DNA of 64,000 nucleotides, from assembly GCF_004345705.1 (NCBI RefSeq), contig NZ_SLWV01000002.1, positions 220,503 to 284,502 on the forward strand. Direction: 5' to 3'. Under the pieces are notes generated by a model that was given only the letters and a program-made list of their open reading frames with translations, made no database searches and was not told the origin of the DNA. The stretch is from Marinisporobacter balticus. Lineage in GTDB: Bacteria > Bacillota > Clostridia > Peptostreptococcales > Thermotaleaceae. Positions 1 through 9,789 of the stretch are shown here, one piece after another. The position numbers and the translations under genes are program-made. Positions within the stretch are counted from its first letter, which is position 1, and each line of letters starts with the position of its first letter.

Positions 1-1238
1 TAAACATGGATATTATCAACAAATGCACCGAGTTTTTCTAATTCTTCAATGAGCACTTCTCTCGCTATATCTGCTCTTGGCAATAAAACAGCGTCTCCTG
101 GTTTTACTTTATCCTTTAATCCCTCTATAATTCCTTCTGCTCTAAATTCTTCTGGTATATATTCAATCATAAGCCCTCTATCTTCTAACTTCTTTGCAGT
201 GGCTGGTCCTATGGCAACGATTTTTGCATTGATGAGCATTCTTATATCAAAATTTAATTTTTTAAATCGTTCAAAGAATGCACTCACACCATTGACACTC
301 GTAAATATAATCCATTTATATTTCTCAATTTCACCGATTGCTTTGTCAATTTCATCATAAGAATCTGGTTTTTCTATCTTAATCGTTGGAAATTCTAAAG
401 CTTCTGCTCCTAGATTTTCAAGTTCCTTCGACAGGTAGCTTGCCTGCTGTCTCGTTCTTGTAACCAATATTTTTTTTCCAAATAATGATTTATTTTCATG
501 CCACCCTAATACTTCTGATAAATTTACAACCTCACCTACAATAATAATAGATGGATTTTTAAATCCATTTTCTTTTACTTTCTCATAAATAGTAGATAAT
601 GTACCTTTTATCTTTTTTTGATCTGTTGTCGTTCCTTTCATAATTACAGCGACAGGTCTATCCCCACTTTGACCATACTTGATAAGACTTTTACAGATTT
701 TATCAATATTTTTTATACCCATTAAGAAAATAAGTGTTCCCTCTAATTTTGCAAGCGCTTGATAATCTACTGTTTTTTCATCTTTTGTTGGATCTTCATT
801 ACCAGTAATCACATGAAGCGAAGTGCTTACATTCCTATGGGTCACAGGAATCCCTGCATATGCTGGAACAGATATCGCAGAAGTAATACCTGGAACGATT
901 TCAAAACTTATGCCATTTTCTTTCAGCTGTGCAGCTTCTTCTCCACCTCTGCCAAATACGAATGGGTCGCCCCCTTTTAACCTTGCTACAATTTTTCCTT
1001 CCAATGCTTTTTTTACAAGTAATCCATTAATTTCTTCTTGGGTATACGCATGATTATTTGGCGCTTTTCCAACATATATACATTCTGCATCATCTTTTGC
1101 AAATTTCAACAATCTCGGACTTGCTAGTCTATCATATAATACAACATCTGCCTTTTGTATGCATTCTATTCCCTTTAGGGTGATTAACTTATAGTCTCCA
1201 GGGCCAGCACCTATTAAAAAAACCTTTCCTACTGCCAA
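1..1238 (-). CDS. cobA-hemD: Uroporphyrinogen-III C-methyltransferase / uroporphyrinogen-III synthase fusion, partial
   Basis: Fusion enzyme, cut by the left edge of the window (about 412 residues visible). The N-terminal half (about residues 1-245) is the SAM-dependent SUMT domain that turns uroporphyrinogen III into precorrin-2. It shows the GAGPGD start motif and a GGDPFVFGRGGEEA motif near residue 90. The C-terminal half reads as the HemD domain that cyclises hydroxymethylbilane, with VTRTRQQ and the AIGPATAKKLE segment. The start chosen is TTG, six bases after GAGGTAGGTG and one base after the hemC stop. An N-terminal methionine codon is absent, and the protein family normally begins here. 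HemD plus SUMT fusions are common in Clostridia. The gene is cotranscribed with hemC and feeds the cobalamin genes upstream. Confidence 0.9.
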   Translation of the reverse strand, partial: MAVGKVFLIGAGPGDYKLITLKGIECIQKADVVLYDRLASPRLLKFAKDDAECIYVGKAPNNHAYTQEEINGLLVKKALEGKIVARLKGGDPFVFGRGGEEAAQLKENGISFEIVPGITSAISVPAYAGIPVTHRNVSTSLHVITGNEDPTKDEKTVDYQALAKLEGTLIFLMGIKNIDKICKSLIKYGQSGDRPVAVIMKGTTTDQKKIKGTLSTIYEKVKENGFKNPSIIIVGEVVNLSEVLGWHENKSLFGKKILVTRTRQQASYLSKELENLGAEALEFPTIKIEKPDSYDEIDKAIGEIEKYKWIIFTSVNGVSAFFERFKKLNFDIRMLINAKIVAIGPATAKKLEDRGLMIEYIPEEFRAEGIIEGLKDKVKPGDAVLLPRADIAREVLIEELEKLGAFVDNIHV

Positions 1239-1239
1239 A

Positions 1240-2172
1240 TTATTCACCTACCTCAATGTTTTTTAGTATCTCGTCTCCACCTTTTTCTAGACTGATCTTT
1301 GCCATTTTAATCCCTAATTGTTCGCCTTCTTCTCTATCACATGTATCTTGTAGTTTGATCACATTCGTTCCATTTGGCGAAGCAATGACGCTTGTCATAA
1401 GTATAGTGTCCCCTTTTACCCTTGCATATGCGCCTATTGGTACATGACAACCCCCGTTTAGTGTATTCATAAAACTTCTTTCTGCTTTTACAGTCGTCTC
1501 AACATCTTCATTGTTCAATTCTTTTACAATCGACGCTATGAATGTATCTTCTTTTCTAATTTGAATCCCTAGTGCCCCTTGCCCAACAGCTGGCGTGCAG
1601 ATCAAAGGATCAATATATTCTGAAATTTGTTCTCCCCATCCCATTCTCAAAATCCCTGCAGCAGCTAAAATAATTCCATCTAAATTCATGCTTTCAATTT
1701 TTTCTATTCGGGTTTTAATATTCCCTCTGATGGGTTCTATCACAAAATCTGATCGAAAGGCTAAAATTTGTGCAGCTCTTCTTAAACTGCTCGTACCAAT
1801 TTTTGCACCTTTTTTTAAATCTGCAAGTGCTTTTCCATCTTTACTGATTAAAACATCTCTCACATCTTCTCTATCTGTAATAGCGCCAATGCTTAAATCC
1901 TCCACCATCTCTGTAGGTACATCTTTCATACTATGTACAGCCAGATCAATCTCATGATTCAAAAGCGCTGCTTCAATTTCTTTTACAAATAATCCTTTTC
2001 CACCAATTTTATCCAATGTTCTATCTAATATTTTATCTCCAATGGTTTTGATTTTCACGACCTTGTATTCAAAATGAGGAAATTTTTCTTTTAATCGATC
2101 GATTACCCAATAAGTTTGATTCAGTGCAAGATCACTCGCCCTTGAACCAACAATAATTTTCTTCTTTGTCAT
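1240..2172 (-). CDS. hemC: Hydroxymethylbilane synthase (porphobilinogen deaminase)
   Basis: Polymerises four porphobilinogen units into hydroxymethylbilane in the cytoplasm. The sequence shows the VGSRASDLAL start, the LAVHSMKDVPTE block with the catalytic aspartate region, the GTSSLRRAAQ and IRGNIKTR arginine-rich substrate motifs, and NGGCHVPIGAYA with the dipyrromethane-cofactor cysteine near residue 240. The length of about 310 residues is normal. A GTG nine bases further upstream is in frame, but the ATG used here follows AAGGTGG by five bases and is the better start. It lies in the tetrapyrrole operon, one base upstream of cobA-hemD. Confidence 0.95.
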   Translation of the reverse strand: MTKKKIIVGSRASDLALNQTYWVIDRLKEKFPHFEYKVVKIKTIGDKILDRTLDKIGGKGLFVKEIEAALLNHEIDLAVHSMKDVPTEMVEDLSIGAITDREDVRDVLISKDGKALADLKKGAKIGTSSLRRAAQILAFRSDFVIEPIRGNIKTRIEKIESMNLDGIILAAAGILRMGWGEQISEYIDPLICTPAVGQGALGIQIRKEDTFIASIVKELNNEDVETTVKAERSFMNTLNGGCHVPIGAYARVKGDTILMTSVIASPNGTNVIKLQDTCDREEGEQLGIKMAKISLEKGGDEILKNIEVGE

Positions 2173-2208
2173 CGTTTCCACCTTTTCATATAAAAAATTT
2201 TCACAAAT

Positions 2209-2862
2209 CTAAAAATCTATCTCTTTTATAAAATCATCATATAATTTCATAACCGCTTCTTTTATATTATTAATTTCTCCACTTTTATAACGGTTCATCA
2301 AATTACTATATACGACCCTTTTAAACAATTCTTTTCTGATATGGATATCATCAATCTCTTCTAATGCCATTTTTCTTAAATCTCCCAAAGCATTTATAAA
2401 GATTTCATATTCTTCTCCAAACATATTTTCTAATTCTTTTCTTATTTTCCCCGACAGCATGGGGCTTTTTCCATTCGTAGAAATGGTTAAAGTCAGGTCT
2501 CCTCTTTTTATAGAAGCAGGAACTAAAAAGCTACACATACGGGGTTGATCCGCTATATTAATCAAAACTTTTTCTTTTCTCGATTCCTCTAAACAAGCTG
2601 CATTCACTTTAGGATTATCCGTCGCAACATACACCAAAAAATTATCTTTTATATCTCCACACCTATAGTCTCTTTCGATTCTATAGATTTTTTCTTTTTG
2701 TTGTAATTCTTTTAGCTTATCTGTTACAATCGGACTAATCACCGTTACTTTTGCACCATATTCTAATAAAGAAAGTACCTTCCTTTGTGCAACCTTTCCG
2801 CCACCAATAACTACACAAGGCTTATCACAAATATCTAACATCACGGGATAATATTTATCCAT
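2209..2862 (-). CDS. Precorrin-2 dehydrogenase (siroheme synthase N-terminal-like)
   Basis: NAD-dependent oxidation of precorrin-2 to sirohydrochlorin (CysG N-terminal / SirC / Met8 family). The Rossmann motif VVIGGGKVAQRK lies near residues 20-30, followed by the family block SIKRGDLTLTISTNGKSPMLS. The C-terminal 70 residues are the helical tail seen in bifunctional Met8-type enzymes, but I cannot tell whether it carries chelatase activity. ATG at 2862 is preferred. A GTG three codons upstream also exists. The start overlaps the end of the cbiJ gene, indicating translational coupling. In this operon its likely job is to make sirohydrochlorin for cobalt insertion by an early-cobalt route. Confidence 0.88.
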   Translation of the reverse strand: MDKYYPVMLDICDKPCVVIGGGKVAQRKVLSLLEYGAKVTVISPIVTDKLKELQQKEKIYRIERDYRCGDIKDNFLVYVATDNPKVNAACLEESRKEKVLINIADQPRMCSFLVPASIKRGDLTLTISTNGKSPMLSGKIRKELENMFGEEYEIFINALGDLRKMALEEIDDIHIRKELFKRVVYSNLMNRYKSGEINNIKEAVMKLYDDFIKEIDF

Positions 2863-3619
2863 ATATTTCACTCACTTTATCTATTACATCCAATGTATTT
2901 TTAAATATATTCTTATAGTCCACCTTGGGTCTTCGAATAAGTAGCACAGGCACTTCCATCTTTCGAGCCGCTTCTAATTTTTCAAGCGTGCCTCCAATGT
3001 CTCCACTTTCCTTCGATACCAAAATATCTATTTTATATTTTTTGATCATTTCCATATTCATCTCTATAGAAAAGGGACCTTGCATCGCTATAATATTTGA
3101 GGGTTTGATCCCTAAATCTTCACATTTTTTTATCATGTCACTAACTGGCAAAATCCGTGGAAATAATCTATTCTTTTCTAAATCTTTTGCAAAAATTTCT
3201 AATGTTTTACTCCCTGTGGTCAGGAATATATTTCCCTCTATTTTGCTTAAATGCTTTACTGCTTCTTCATAACTTGAAACATATTGATAGCACTTTTCAT
3301 ATCCTTCTAATTTGCTTTCTTCTCTTTGATATCTCATATAAGTAATTTTTTTATTTTCACAAGACTTCATGGCATTTTCTGAAACTTCTACAGCATAAGG
3401 GTGTGTTGCATCAATCAGTATTTTTACCCCTTTTTCAACAATCAAAGTTTCCATCTCATTTTTATTTAGTTTATTAGAAATAATTGTACATTTCTCTTTT
3501 TTTTGTATCAAACTTCCACCATAAGATGTTGCAGTTGTTACAATGAGTGGATATCCTCTTTCAGAAAGGTTTTTAACAAGTTCTCTACCGTCCTTTGTCC
3601 CACTCAAAATCATAATCAT
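2855..3619 (-). CDS. cbiJ: Precorrin-6A / cobalt-precorrin-6A reductase
   Basis: Reduces the macrocycle of (cobalt-)precorrin-6A with NAD(P)H. The family start ILSGTKDGREL, the LIDATHPYAVEVSENA block near residue 90 and the FLTTGSKTLE motif near 140 are visible. The 254-residue length is normal. The start ATG overlaps the cbiH stop (ATGA), which is typical of coupled translation in this operon. Confidence 0.92.
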   Translation of the reverse strand: MIMILSGTKDGRELVKNLSERGYPLIVTTATSYGGSLIQKKEKCTIISNKLNKNEMETLIVEKGVKILIDATHPYAVEVSENAMKSCENKKITYMRYQREESKLEGYEKCYQYVSSYEEAVKHLSKIEGNIFLTTGSKTLEIFAKDLEKNRLFPRILPVSDMIKKCEDLGIKPSNIIAMQGPFSIEMNMEMIKKYKIDILVSKESGDIGGTLEKLEAARKMEVPVLLIRRPKVDYKNIFKNTLDVIDKVSEIYG

Positions 3620-4356
3620 AGCTGATAACCTCTAGGCGTAATCATTTTTCCATTCTTCACATAAGTTTTTCCATTTCCGATCATTACAACAGTCAACATA
3701 TCTATCGGATAATTTAACATATGCGCTAAATCAGTAATCACTACTTCTTCCCCTTTTCTTTTGGCATTTTTTACAATGCCTACAGGTGTACTTGGCTTCT
3801 TATACTTTAACAATATATCTCTTGCTTCTTCTATCTGATGTACCCGTCCCATACTTTTTGGATTATAAAGAGATATGATAAAATCTCCCATTGCAGCACA
3901 TTCTATTCTTTTCTTAATCAATTCCCAATCCGTCAATAAATCACTCAAAGATATTACTGCAAAATCATGCATCATTGGTGCGCCAAGACTTGCTGCTGCT
4001 GCATTTGCAGCAGTAATTCCTGGTATGATTTCTATTTCTACATCTGCATTTCTCTCATTTTTCACTTCAAGCATAATGCCTGCCATACCATATACCCCTG
4101 CATCTCCACTACTAATAATACAGACTCTTTTCCCATCTAGCGCCTTATCTACTGTCAAATTACATCTTTCTACTTCTTTTCTCATTCCAGAATCGATCAC
4201 TTCTTTTCCTTCTAATAAATCTTCTACTAGAGCAATATATGTTTTATACCCTATCACAACTTCAGAATCTAAAATAGCCGTTCTTGCTCTTTCACTCATA
4301 TGTTGCCTGTCTCCAGGACCTAATCCAATCACATGAATTTTTCCATTTTTAATCAT
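3616..4356 (-). CDS. cbiH: Precorrin-3B / cobalt-factor III C17-methyltransferase
   Basis: SAM-dependent methyltransferase that methylates C17 and drives ring contraction. It has the tetrapyrrole methylase start VIGLGPGDRQHMSERA, the ISSGDAGVYGMAGIMLE glycine-rich SAM loop near residue 85, and ITAANAAAASLGAPMMHDFAVISLSD-type CbiH signature segments near 115-140. The length is 246 residues. The gene overlaps hemA by eight bases and cbiJ by four. Confidence 0.93.
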   Translation of the reverse strand: MIKNGKIHVIGLGPGDRQHMSERARTAILDSEVVIGYKTYIALVEDLLEGKEVIDSGMRKEVERCNLTVDKALDGKRVCIISSGDAGVYGMAGIMLEVKNERNADVEIEIIPGITAANAAAASLGAPMMHDFAVISLSDLLTDWELIKKRIECAAMGDFIISLYNPKSMGRVHQIEEARDILLKYKKPSTPVGIVKNAKRKGEEVVITDLAHMLNYPIDMLTVVMIGNGKTYVKNGKMITPRGYQL

Positions 4357-5647
4357 TTTCTTGCCCCCTATCTTTTCTACAGCTATACTGATTCATACCA
4401 AATAGCTCACTCGCAATCTTTGTGTACAATTCACCTTTTCGATCTTCTCCTGCTCTCTTTAAATTCAAAATAGGCTTTTTCATTAATTTCTTTACCAAAC
4501 TCTTCATAACAATTTCAATCAATTCCCGATCCTTGTGGGAAGCTTGATCCAATCTTTTCATTAAACTTTCCATCTCTAGTTCTAATATTTCTGTACTATG
4601 TTCTAGCATTTCTTCTATAACTGGAAATACTGGAATACAATTATACCAGTTTTCAAATTGAATACAGGCTTCAATAATGATCTCCATCGCATCTTTTGCT
4701 GCTTCTAGTCTTGATGCCATATTCTCAAGAGATACTTTTTTCAGTTCATCCAGTTCATATAAGGAAATCCATTCTAATTTGCCAATTTCAGGTTCTACAT
4801 CCCTTGGCACTGCAATGTCTATAATACAAAGTTTATCCCCTTTATGATCATATTTTTCCATTTCTTCTTTCTTTAAGACATAATGAGGTGCACTTGTTGA
4901 AGTAATTACAATATCTACCTTTGGAATCATTTTATATCGGTCATGAAATGGAATCACACGAATTTCTTTATATCTTTCAGATAAATCTATGGCATGTCCA
5001 ACCGTTCGGTTTGTAACATATATTTCATTTACCCCTCTATAGATTAAATTTTCTATCGCAATGCGGCTCATTTCACCTACGCCAATAACCAATACCTTTT
5101 TGTTTTTGAAATCGTCAAAGTTTTGTTCAATAAATTTTACAGCAATAGAACTAATCGATAGCGCATTTTGAGATATAGCGGTCTCTCTTTTTATTCTTTT
5201 GGCAGTCGTAATGGCTTCTCGATATAATGTGTTTAAGATCTTTCCTGTACTTCCATCATCTAATGCATATTCATGGGCTTGGCGTACTTGCCCGAGTATT
5301 TGGTCTTCTCCTAAAAGTAAAGATTCCAGTCCAGAAGCTAACTTAAAGACATGTTTTACAGCATGGTCGGATATATTTGCAAAGAAATGATCTGTTAATT
5401 CCACATTTTCCAAATCAAAAAACTCGTAATAAAATTTTTTCAATCCTTCAATGCCTTTGTTGATATCTGTAACAACTGCTGTTATTTCGCTTCGATTACA
5501 TGTGGATAAAATAACCGTTTCTTTTATACAAGCATTGTTTTTTAATCGATCATATGCCTTTTTCAAATCATTTTTTGAAAAAGAAACTTTTTCTCTTATT
5601 TCAACGGATGAATTTTTATAATTAATCCCGACTACAATGATTTCCAT
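4349..5647 (-). CDS. hemA: Glutamyl-tRNA reductase
   Basis: First enzyme of the C5 route to 5-aminolevulinate. It reduces glutamyl-tRNA to glutamate-1-semialdehyde using NADPH. The catalytic cysteine is Cys50 in STCNRSE. The NADP-binding motif VLVIGVGEMSR lies near residue 180, and the C-terminal helical dimerisation domain is present. The ATG at 5647 follows AAGGTGAG with good spacing. A GTG four codons upstream is less likely. The gene begins inside the end of cbiG. Its place in a cbi operon under a B12 riboswitch means that precursor supply would be repressed together with corrin synthesis. Unless a second hemA exists, this also affects heme and siroheme. Confidence 0.94.
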   Translation of the reverse strand: MEIIVVGINYKNSSVEIREKVSFSKNDLKKAYDRLKNNACIKETVILSTCNRSEITAVVTDINKGIEGLKKFYYEFFDLENVELTDHFFANISDHAVKHVFKLASGLESLLLGEDQILGQVRQAHEYALDDGSTGKILNTLYREAITTAKRIKRETAISQNALSISSIAVKFIEQNFDDFKNKKVLVIGVGEMSRIAIENLIYRGVNEIYVTNRTVGHAIDLSERYKEIRVIPFHDRYKMIPKVDIVITSTSAPHYVLKKEEMEKYDHKGDKLCIIDIAVPRDVEPEIGKLEWISLYELDELKKVSLENMASRLEAAKDAMEIIIEACIQFENWYNCIPVFPVIEEMLEHSTEILELEMESLMKRLDQASHKDRELIEIVMKSLVKKLMKKPILNLKRAGEDRKGELYTKIASELFGMNQYSCRKDRGQEND

Positions 5648-6689
5648 TTTTATGCTCACCTTCTCTAAATACTGCGATTGTTACGCCATCATCCTTCTTC
5701 TTTCTTTGAATCATTTCTCCACTGCTACTACTCAAAAATGCTACGGGTTCACATACTGCCCCAACACCTATTGTCTTTTTAACAAAACTTGACAATTCAA
5801 ATTTATTTTCTATTTCTTTAATTTTATCACGCGCTATAATGACTAAAGGTACATCTAATGCTTTTGCTGCTTCTATAATACCTATCTCATCCTTTTTAAT
5901 ATCTACCGTAGCAATATGCTTTATTGATTTTTGGGACAGTTGTAAGGATGTAAGTGTATCTTCAATAAATTTTAAAATCTCATCTTTTGATTTACCACGT
6001 CTACAGCCAATTCCTATAATAATATTTTTAGGTCTAAGAATTACACGATCTATTTCTTTATGATCTTTTATGATTTTCTCAGTAATATAAATCAATCCCT
6101 TAAATCCCTTTTTTGTATTTCGACTATTTATTCGTACTAAATTTTTAGGTAATGCTATATCTACAAAAACATCTGAAACAAGCCCAACCTTTTCTCCATT
6201 TACAATGTGTGCTGTCACCTTTGTCGCTTGTTTAAAATCTTCGATCTCGCAGTTTAATGCCATCGCCAATGTATCTACGGCCATAGAATGGTTTACATCA
6301 GAAGCCGTGGTAATCACTGGATTCGCCTCTAAAATGTTTGCAATTTCCACCGTATAAGCATTTGCGCCTCCAATATGTCCAGATAACAGGCTAATTACAT
6401 TTTTCCCTTTTTCATCTAAAACAATGACAGCAGGGTCTTTTCTTTTATCTTTCAAATAAGGCGCTATAGCTCTTACCACAATCCCTGTAGCCATAATAAA
6501 AATCAAGCATTTATATTGATCAAATAATGTCCCCACAAATTCGCCCATTTTTTCATCTATTTTCTTCACATGAACTTTTTCTATCATAAACTTTTCATGT
6601 ATATATAAATCAGCTTGGTCTAATTGGTCTAATAGCCTTAGTCCAAGTTCAGCGCCACCCTTTGTCAATGTAATAATTGCTTTATTCAT
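5622..6689 (-). CDS. cbiG: Cobalt-precorrin-5A hydrolase
   Basis: Opens the lactone ring of cobalt-precorrin-5A and releases acetaldehyde, a step of the anaerobic pathway. The N-terminal part contains IMATGIVVRAIAPYLKDKRKDPAVIV-type CbiG blocks (residues about 65-90), then LLSGHIGGANAYT near 105. The C-terminal domain starts with the IGIGCRRGKS motif near residue 225. The length is 355 residues. The start shares the TAATG junction with cbiF. The presence of cbiG supports the cobalt-early, oxygen-independent route. Confidence 0.93.
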   Translation of the reverse strand: MNKAIITLTKGGAELGLRLLDQLDQADLYIHEKFMIEKVHVKKIDEKMGEFVGTLFDQYKCLIFIMATGIVVRAIAPYLKDKRKDPAVIVLDEKGKNVISLLSGHIGGANAYTVEIANILEANPVITTASDVNHSMAVDTLAMALNCEIEDFKQATKVTAHIVNGEKVGLVSDVFVDIALPKNLVRINSRNTKKGFKGLIYITEKIIKDHKEIDRVILRPKNIIIGIGCRRGKSKDEILKFIEDTLTSLQLSQKSIKHIATVDIKKDEIGIIEAAKALDVPLVIIARDKIKEIENKFELSSFVKKTIGVGAVCEPVAFLSSSSGEMIQRKKKDDGVTIAVFREGEHKNGNHCSRD

Positions 6690-7438
6690 TATTTTGCTGC
6701 CCTATATTCATGGCTAAAATTTTTATCATATAGCTTTGATAGTTCGTACTCATTTCCCAGGAAATCCCCTACTAGAATTTGTGCTGTTTTGTTGATTTCA
6801 GATGCTTTCACTTTCTCTGCAATATCTTCTAATGTACCCATTACAATTTTTTGATCCTCCCAAGTAGCCTTTTGAATCACTGCAATCGGCGTTTTTAAAT
6901 CATAATGCGTTAAAAGTCTCTTTACTACATCTTCAATCATATGCACGGATAAAAATATACACATAGAAGCTCTATGCTTTGCTAAACTTTCCAAACTTTC
7001 TTTTTCAGGAACAGGAGTTCTTCCTTCCATTCTTGTTAAAATTACAGTTTGGGTAACCCCTGGAAGGGTAAATTCTTTATTAATAGCAGCAGCTGCCCCT
7101 ACAAATGAGCTTACTCCTGGTATTACTTTATAAGCAATTCCTTTTTCTTCTAGTATGTCTATCTGTTCTCTTATGGCGCCATAAATACTTGGATCTCCTG
7201 TATGTACACGCGCTACCATCTTTTTTTCTTTTTCTGCTTTTTCGATTACTTCTATTACTTCCTCAAGGGTCATAGAAGCACTATTATAAACAACTGCATC
7301 TGCTCTTCTACAATCGATGATTTGTTTATTTACAAGAGAACCTGCATAAATAATCACGTCTGCTTGTTCTACCATTTTTTTACCTTTTACTGTAATTAAA
7401 TCAGGATCTCCAGGTCCTGCTCCAATAAAATATACCAT
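6689..7438 (-). CDS. cbiF: Precorrin-4 / cobalt-precorrin-4 C11-methyltransferase
   Basis: SAM-dependent methylation at C11. It shows MVYFIGAGPGDPDLITVKG at the N-terminus, VARVHTGDPSIYGAIREQ near residue 80 and the PGVSSFVGAAAAI stretch near 108, all characteristic of CbiF/CobM. The length of 249 residues is normal. It lies 18 bases after cbiT and overlaps cbiG by one base. Confidence 0.94.
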   Translation of the reverse strand: MVYFIGAGPGDPDLITVKGKKMVEQADVIIYAGSLVNKQIIDCRRADAVVYNSASMTLEEVIEVIEKAEKEKKMVARVHTGDPSIYGAIREQIDILEEKGIAYKVIPGVSSFVGAAAAINKEFTLPGVTQTVILTRMEGRTPVPEKESLESLAKHRASMCIFLSVHMIEDVVKRLLTHYDLKTPIAVIQKATWEDQKIVMGTLEDIAEKVKASEINKTAQILVGDFLGNEYELSKLYDKNFSHEYRAAK

Positions 7439-7456
7439 TTTTTCTTCCTCCTTTTG

Positions 7457-8044
7457 TTATGCAGACTTCTTCCCTGAAATAACATAAATAGGATTTAGCC
7501 CTTCCATCATTGTGTATCTTCCCACAGCTTTTCCTCTAGCAATATTCATAGATACCACATCTATATGATCAAATCCCGTTTCTTTAAGATATTGAATGGA
7601 TTCATATAAAGTTTCTACAGTAATACAATTTATAACACAGATGCCTTCTTCTGTTAATTTTTTATGACAAATCTGAATAATTTTTTTTAATTCTCCACCA
7701 CTACCACCAATCATCACTCGATCAAATTGTTCAATTTCATTCAACTTCTCTACGCCATTCCCATGAAGAATTTTTATAGGCACTTCAAACTTTTCACTAT
7801 TTTGTTTGATTAACATGATCCCTTCCTCATTTCTTTCAATGGCAATGACTTCTCCATTGGTACAAATATGTGCCGCCTCAATAGAAATAGATCCTGTCCC
7901 TGCCCCTATATCTACCATAATATCATCTTGCTTTAATCTAAGTTTTGAAATGGTAACAGCTCTTACCTCTTCCTTTGTCATAGGCACTTTTCCACGAATA
8001 AATAATTCATCGGGAATTCCAGGTGTTTTAAACTTCCACTTCAT
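7457..8044 (-). CDS. cbiT: Cobalt-precorrin-6B C15-methyltransferase (decarboxylating)
   Basis: Class I SAM methyltransferase that methylates C15 and removes the C12 acetate carboxyl. Motif I is DIGAGTGSISIEAA near residue 45, followed by IAIERNEEG (motif II). The 195-residue length matches separate CbiT proteins rather than the CobL fusion. It overlaps cbiE by 17 bases, its functional partner. Confidence 0.93.
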   Translation of the reverse strand: MKWKFKTPGIPDELFIRGKVPMTKEEVRAVTISKLRLKQDDIMVDIGAGTGSISIEAAHICTNGEVIAIERNEEGIMLIKQNSEKFEVPIKILHGNGVEKLNEIEQFDRVMIGGSGGELKKIIQICHKKLTEEGICVINCITVETLYESIQYLKETGFDHIDVVSMNIARGKAVGRYTMMEGLNPIYVISGKKSA

Positions 8045-8657
8045 CTTTTATCACCACCACTGACATATGAAAATTTGGCATATCCATAATTTCTTTAGGA
8101 TGTCCATAGATCACTCTTTCATTTTCATATGATAAATTTTCTCCGACAATCATTACTTTTCCCTCAATATTATTCTCAATCATTAATTTTGCTATTTTTT
8201 TTGGAGAATATTTATGATCTGTAAGCAAAATTACTTTTTCATTATTTTTTATTGCATCTAAAAAATCAAAGTCTCTTCCATGTAAACTTCCAATAAACGC
8301 ATCATGCCAAGTTTCTCCAATTTTAGCTGTCAAGTATTGATAAGAGCTGATTCCTGGTAAAACTTCTAATTCATTCTGCTTAAAATGTTTTTTTAAAAAT
8401 TTTAGCATACTGTAAAAACCTGTATCTCCTGAAAGCAAATAGGCAATTTTTTTATTTTCTCTGTTGTTTTTTGTATAGATCATTAATTCATTTAAGTTCG
8501 ATCCAACATAAATCATTTCTTTTCCTAAGCCTTCAAAAGACTTCAAATTTCTTTTACCACCTATTAAAACATCACATGTATTAATTATTTTCGTTGTAAC
8601 AGGCAATATGTATTCTTTGCTCCCAGGTCCCATTCCTAGCACATATACCTTATGCAT
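8028..8657 (-). CDS. cbiE: Cobalt-precorrin-7 C5-methyltransferase
   Basis: SAM-dependent methylase of the tetrapyrrole methylase fold. It begins VYVLGMGPGSKEYILP and has the AYLLSGDTGFYSML glycine-rich loop near residue 75 and the VLPGISSYQYL segment near 100. The length of 209 residues is usual for stand-alone CbiE. Overlaps at both ends with cbiD and cbiT show tight operon packing. Confidence 0.93.
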   Translation of the reverse strand: MHKVYVLGMGPGSKEYILPVTTKIINTCDVLIGGKRNLKSFEGLGKEMIYVGSNLNELMIYTKNNRENKKIAYLLSGDTGFYSMLKFLKKHFKQNELEVLPGISSYQYLTAKIGETWHDAFIGSLHGRDFDFLDAIKNNEKVILLTDHKYSPKKIAKLMIENNIEGKVMIVGENLSYENERVIYGHPKEIMDMPNFHMSVVVIKDEVEV

Positions 8658-9771
8658 TTTTAAATTCCTCCAACATTTTTCTTCCCCTAGGTCCTACCCC
8701 TAAAATCTTTTTATCCATAGAAAACATAATAATGCCCACTTCTAATTGATCATATACTCTACTTTCACATCTTTTTTCAGCTTTTTCACCTAGTGTTTCA
8801 AATACCTTTTCATAGCCTTTTTCTTTTATAATTTCTATAGCTGCTTCTGTAGTCACACATTCAAACAAACTTTCTATAATTGTAATAGGTGCTCCTAAAA
8901 GTGCCAAGTTTGCCGCCAATATTTCTATTCTTGCATCTGCAATCTTACTATGCGTATGAAAAATACCTCCAGCTAATTTAACAAACTTGCCAATATGTCC
9001 AATCATACATACTTTTTTTATGCCATGCTCTGCACATTGTTCAAGCATATATCCTATAAAATTGCTGGTTTTTACAATATACCGTTTGTCAAACTTATAA
9101 TAATCTACTGCCATATCTCTTCCATAGTTTCCTGGAACTAAAATGAGTTTCTCGATACCTTCTTGAGCAATCATTTTAATCTCAAGAGCTAGTGATTCTT
9201 TAAAAGCTTCCTCCGACATAGGTACAACGATCCCTGATGTTCCTAGAATAGAAATGCCGCCTAAAATTCCTAGTTTAGGATTGAAAGTCTTTTTTGCAAT
9301 CTCTTCTCCTCTTGGAACAGATATGGTAATGATCGCGCCTTTTCCTTTAGGTAAAATCTCTGAAACTTCTTTTTTGATCATGCTAAGAGGCACAGGGTTT
9401 ATGGCAGGATTTCCAGGGGAAATCGCAAGACCTGGTTTTGTAACAACCCCCACTCCTATTCCACCCTTTATTTCTATTTTTGCTTCATCCGTGATTTGAA
9501 CAGAAGCACTAATCAAAATACCATGGGTATTATCAGGATCATCTCCACCATCTTTTTCTACAGAACAAGTGGCATAATTTCCTTCTATATGATATTCCTT
9601 TACTTCTATATCTAGCTTCCATCCCTTTGGGGTATCAATCCTTATAAAATCCACTTTTTCTTTTGTCAATGCCATAATGGTAGCTGCCTTAGAAGCAGCT
9701 GCAGCACACGAACCTGTTGTGTACCCATATCGCATTTTCTTTCCATCTTTTAAAATATATTGATCTAGCAT
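8650..9771 (-). CDS. cbiD: Cobalt-precorrin-5B C1-methyltransferase
   Basis: Methylates C1 in the anaerobic pathway. It has the family start RYGYTTGSCAAAASKAA, GGDDPDNTHG near residue 78, the KPGLAISPGNPAINPVP block near 112 and HIGKFVKLAGGIFHTHSK near 255. The length of 373 residues is normal. CbiD has no counterpart in the classical aerobic route, so it marks the anaerobic pathway. Confidence 0.95.
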   Translation of the reverse strand: MLDQYILKDGKKMRYGYTTGSCAAAASKAATIMALTKEKVDFIRIDTPKGWKLDIEVKEYHIEGNYATCSVEKDGGDDPDNTHGILISASVQITDEAKIEIKGGIGVGVVTKPGLAISPGNPAINPVPLSMIKKEVSEILPKGKGAIITISVPRGEEIAKKTFNPKLGILGGISILGTSGIVVPMSEEAFKESLALEIKMIAQEGIEKLILVPGNYGRDMAVDYYKFDKRYIVKTSNFIGYMLEQCAEHGIKKVCMIGHIGKFVKLAGGIFHTHSKIADARIEILAANLALLGAPITIIESLFECVTTEAAIEIIKEKGYEKVFETLGEKAEKRCESRVYDQLEVGIIMFSMDKKILGVGPRGRKMLEEFKNA

Positions 9772-9789
9772 TTTTTTATCCTCTTTTTC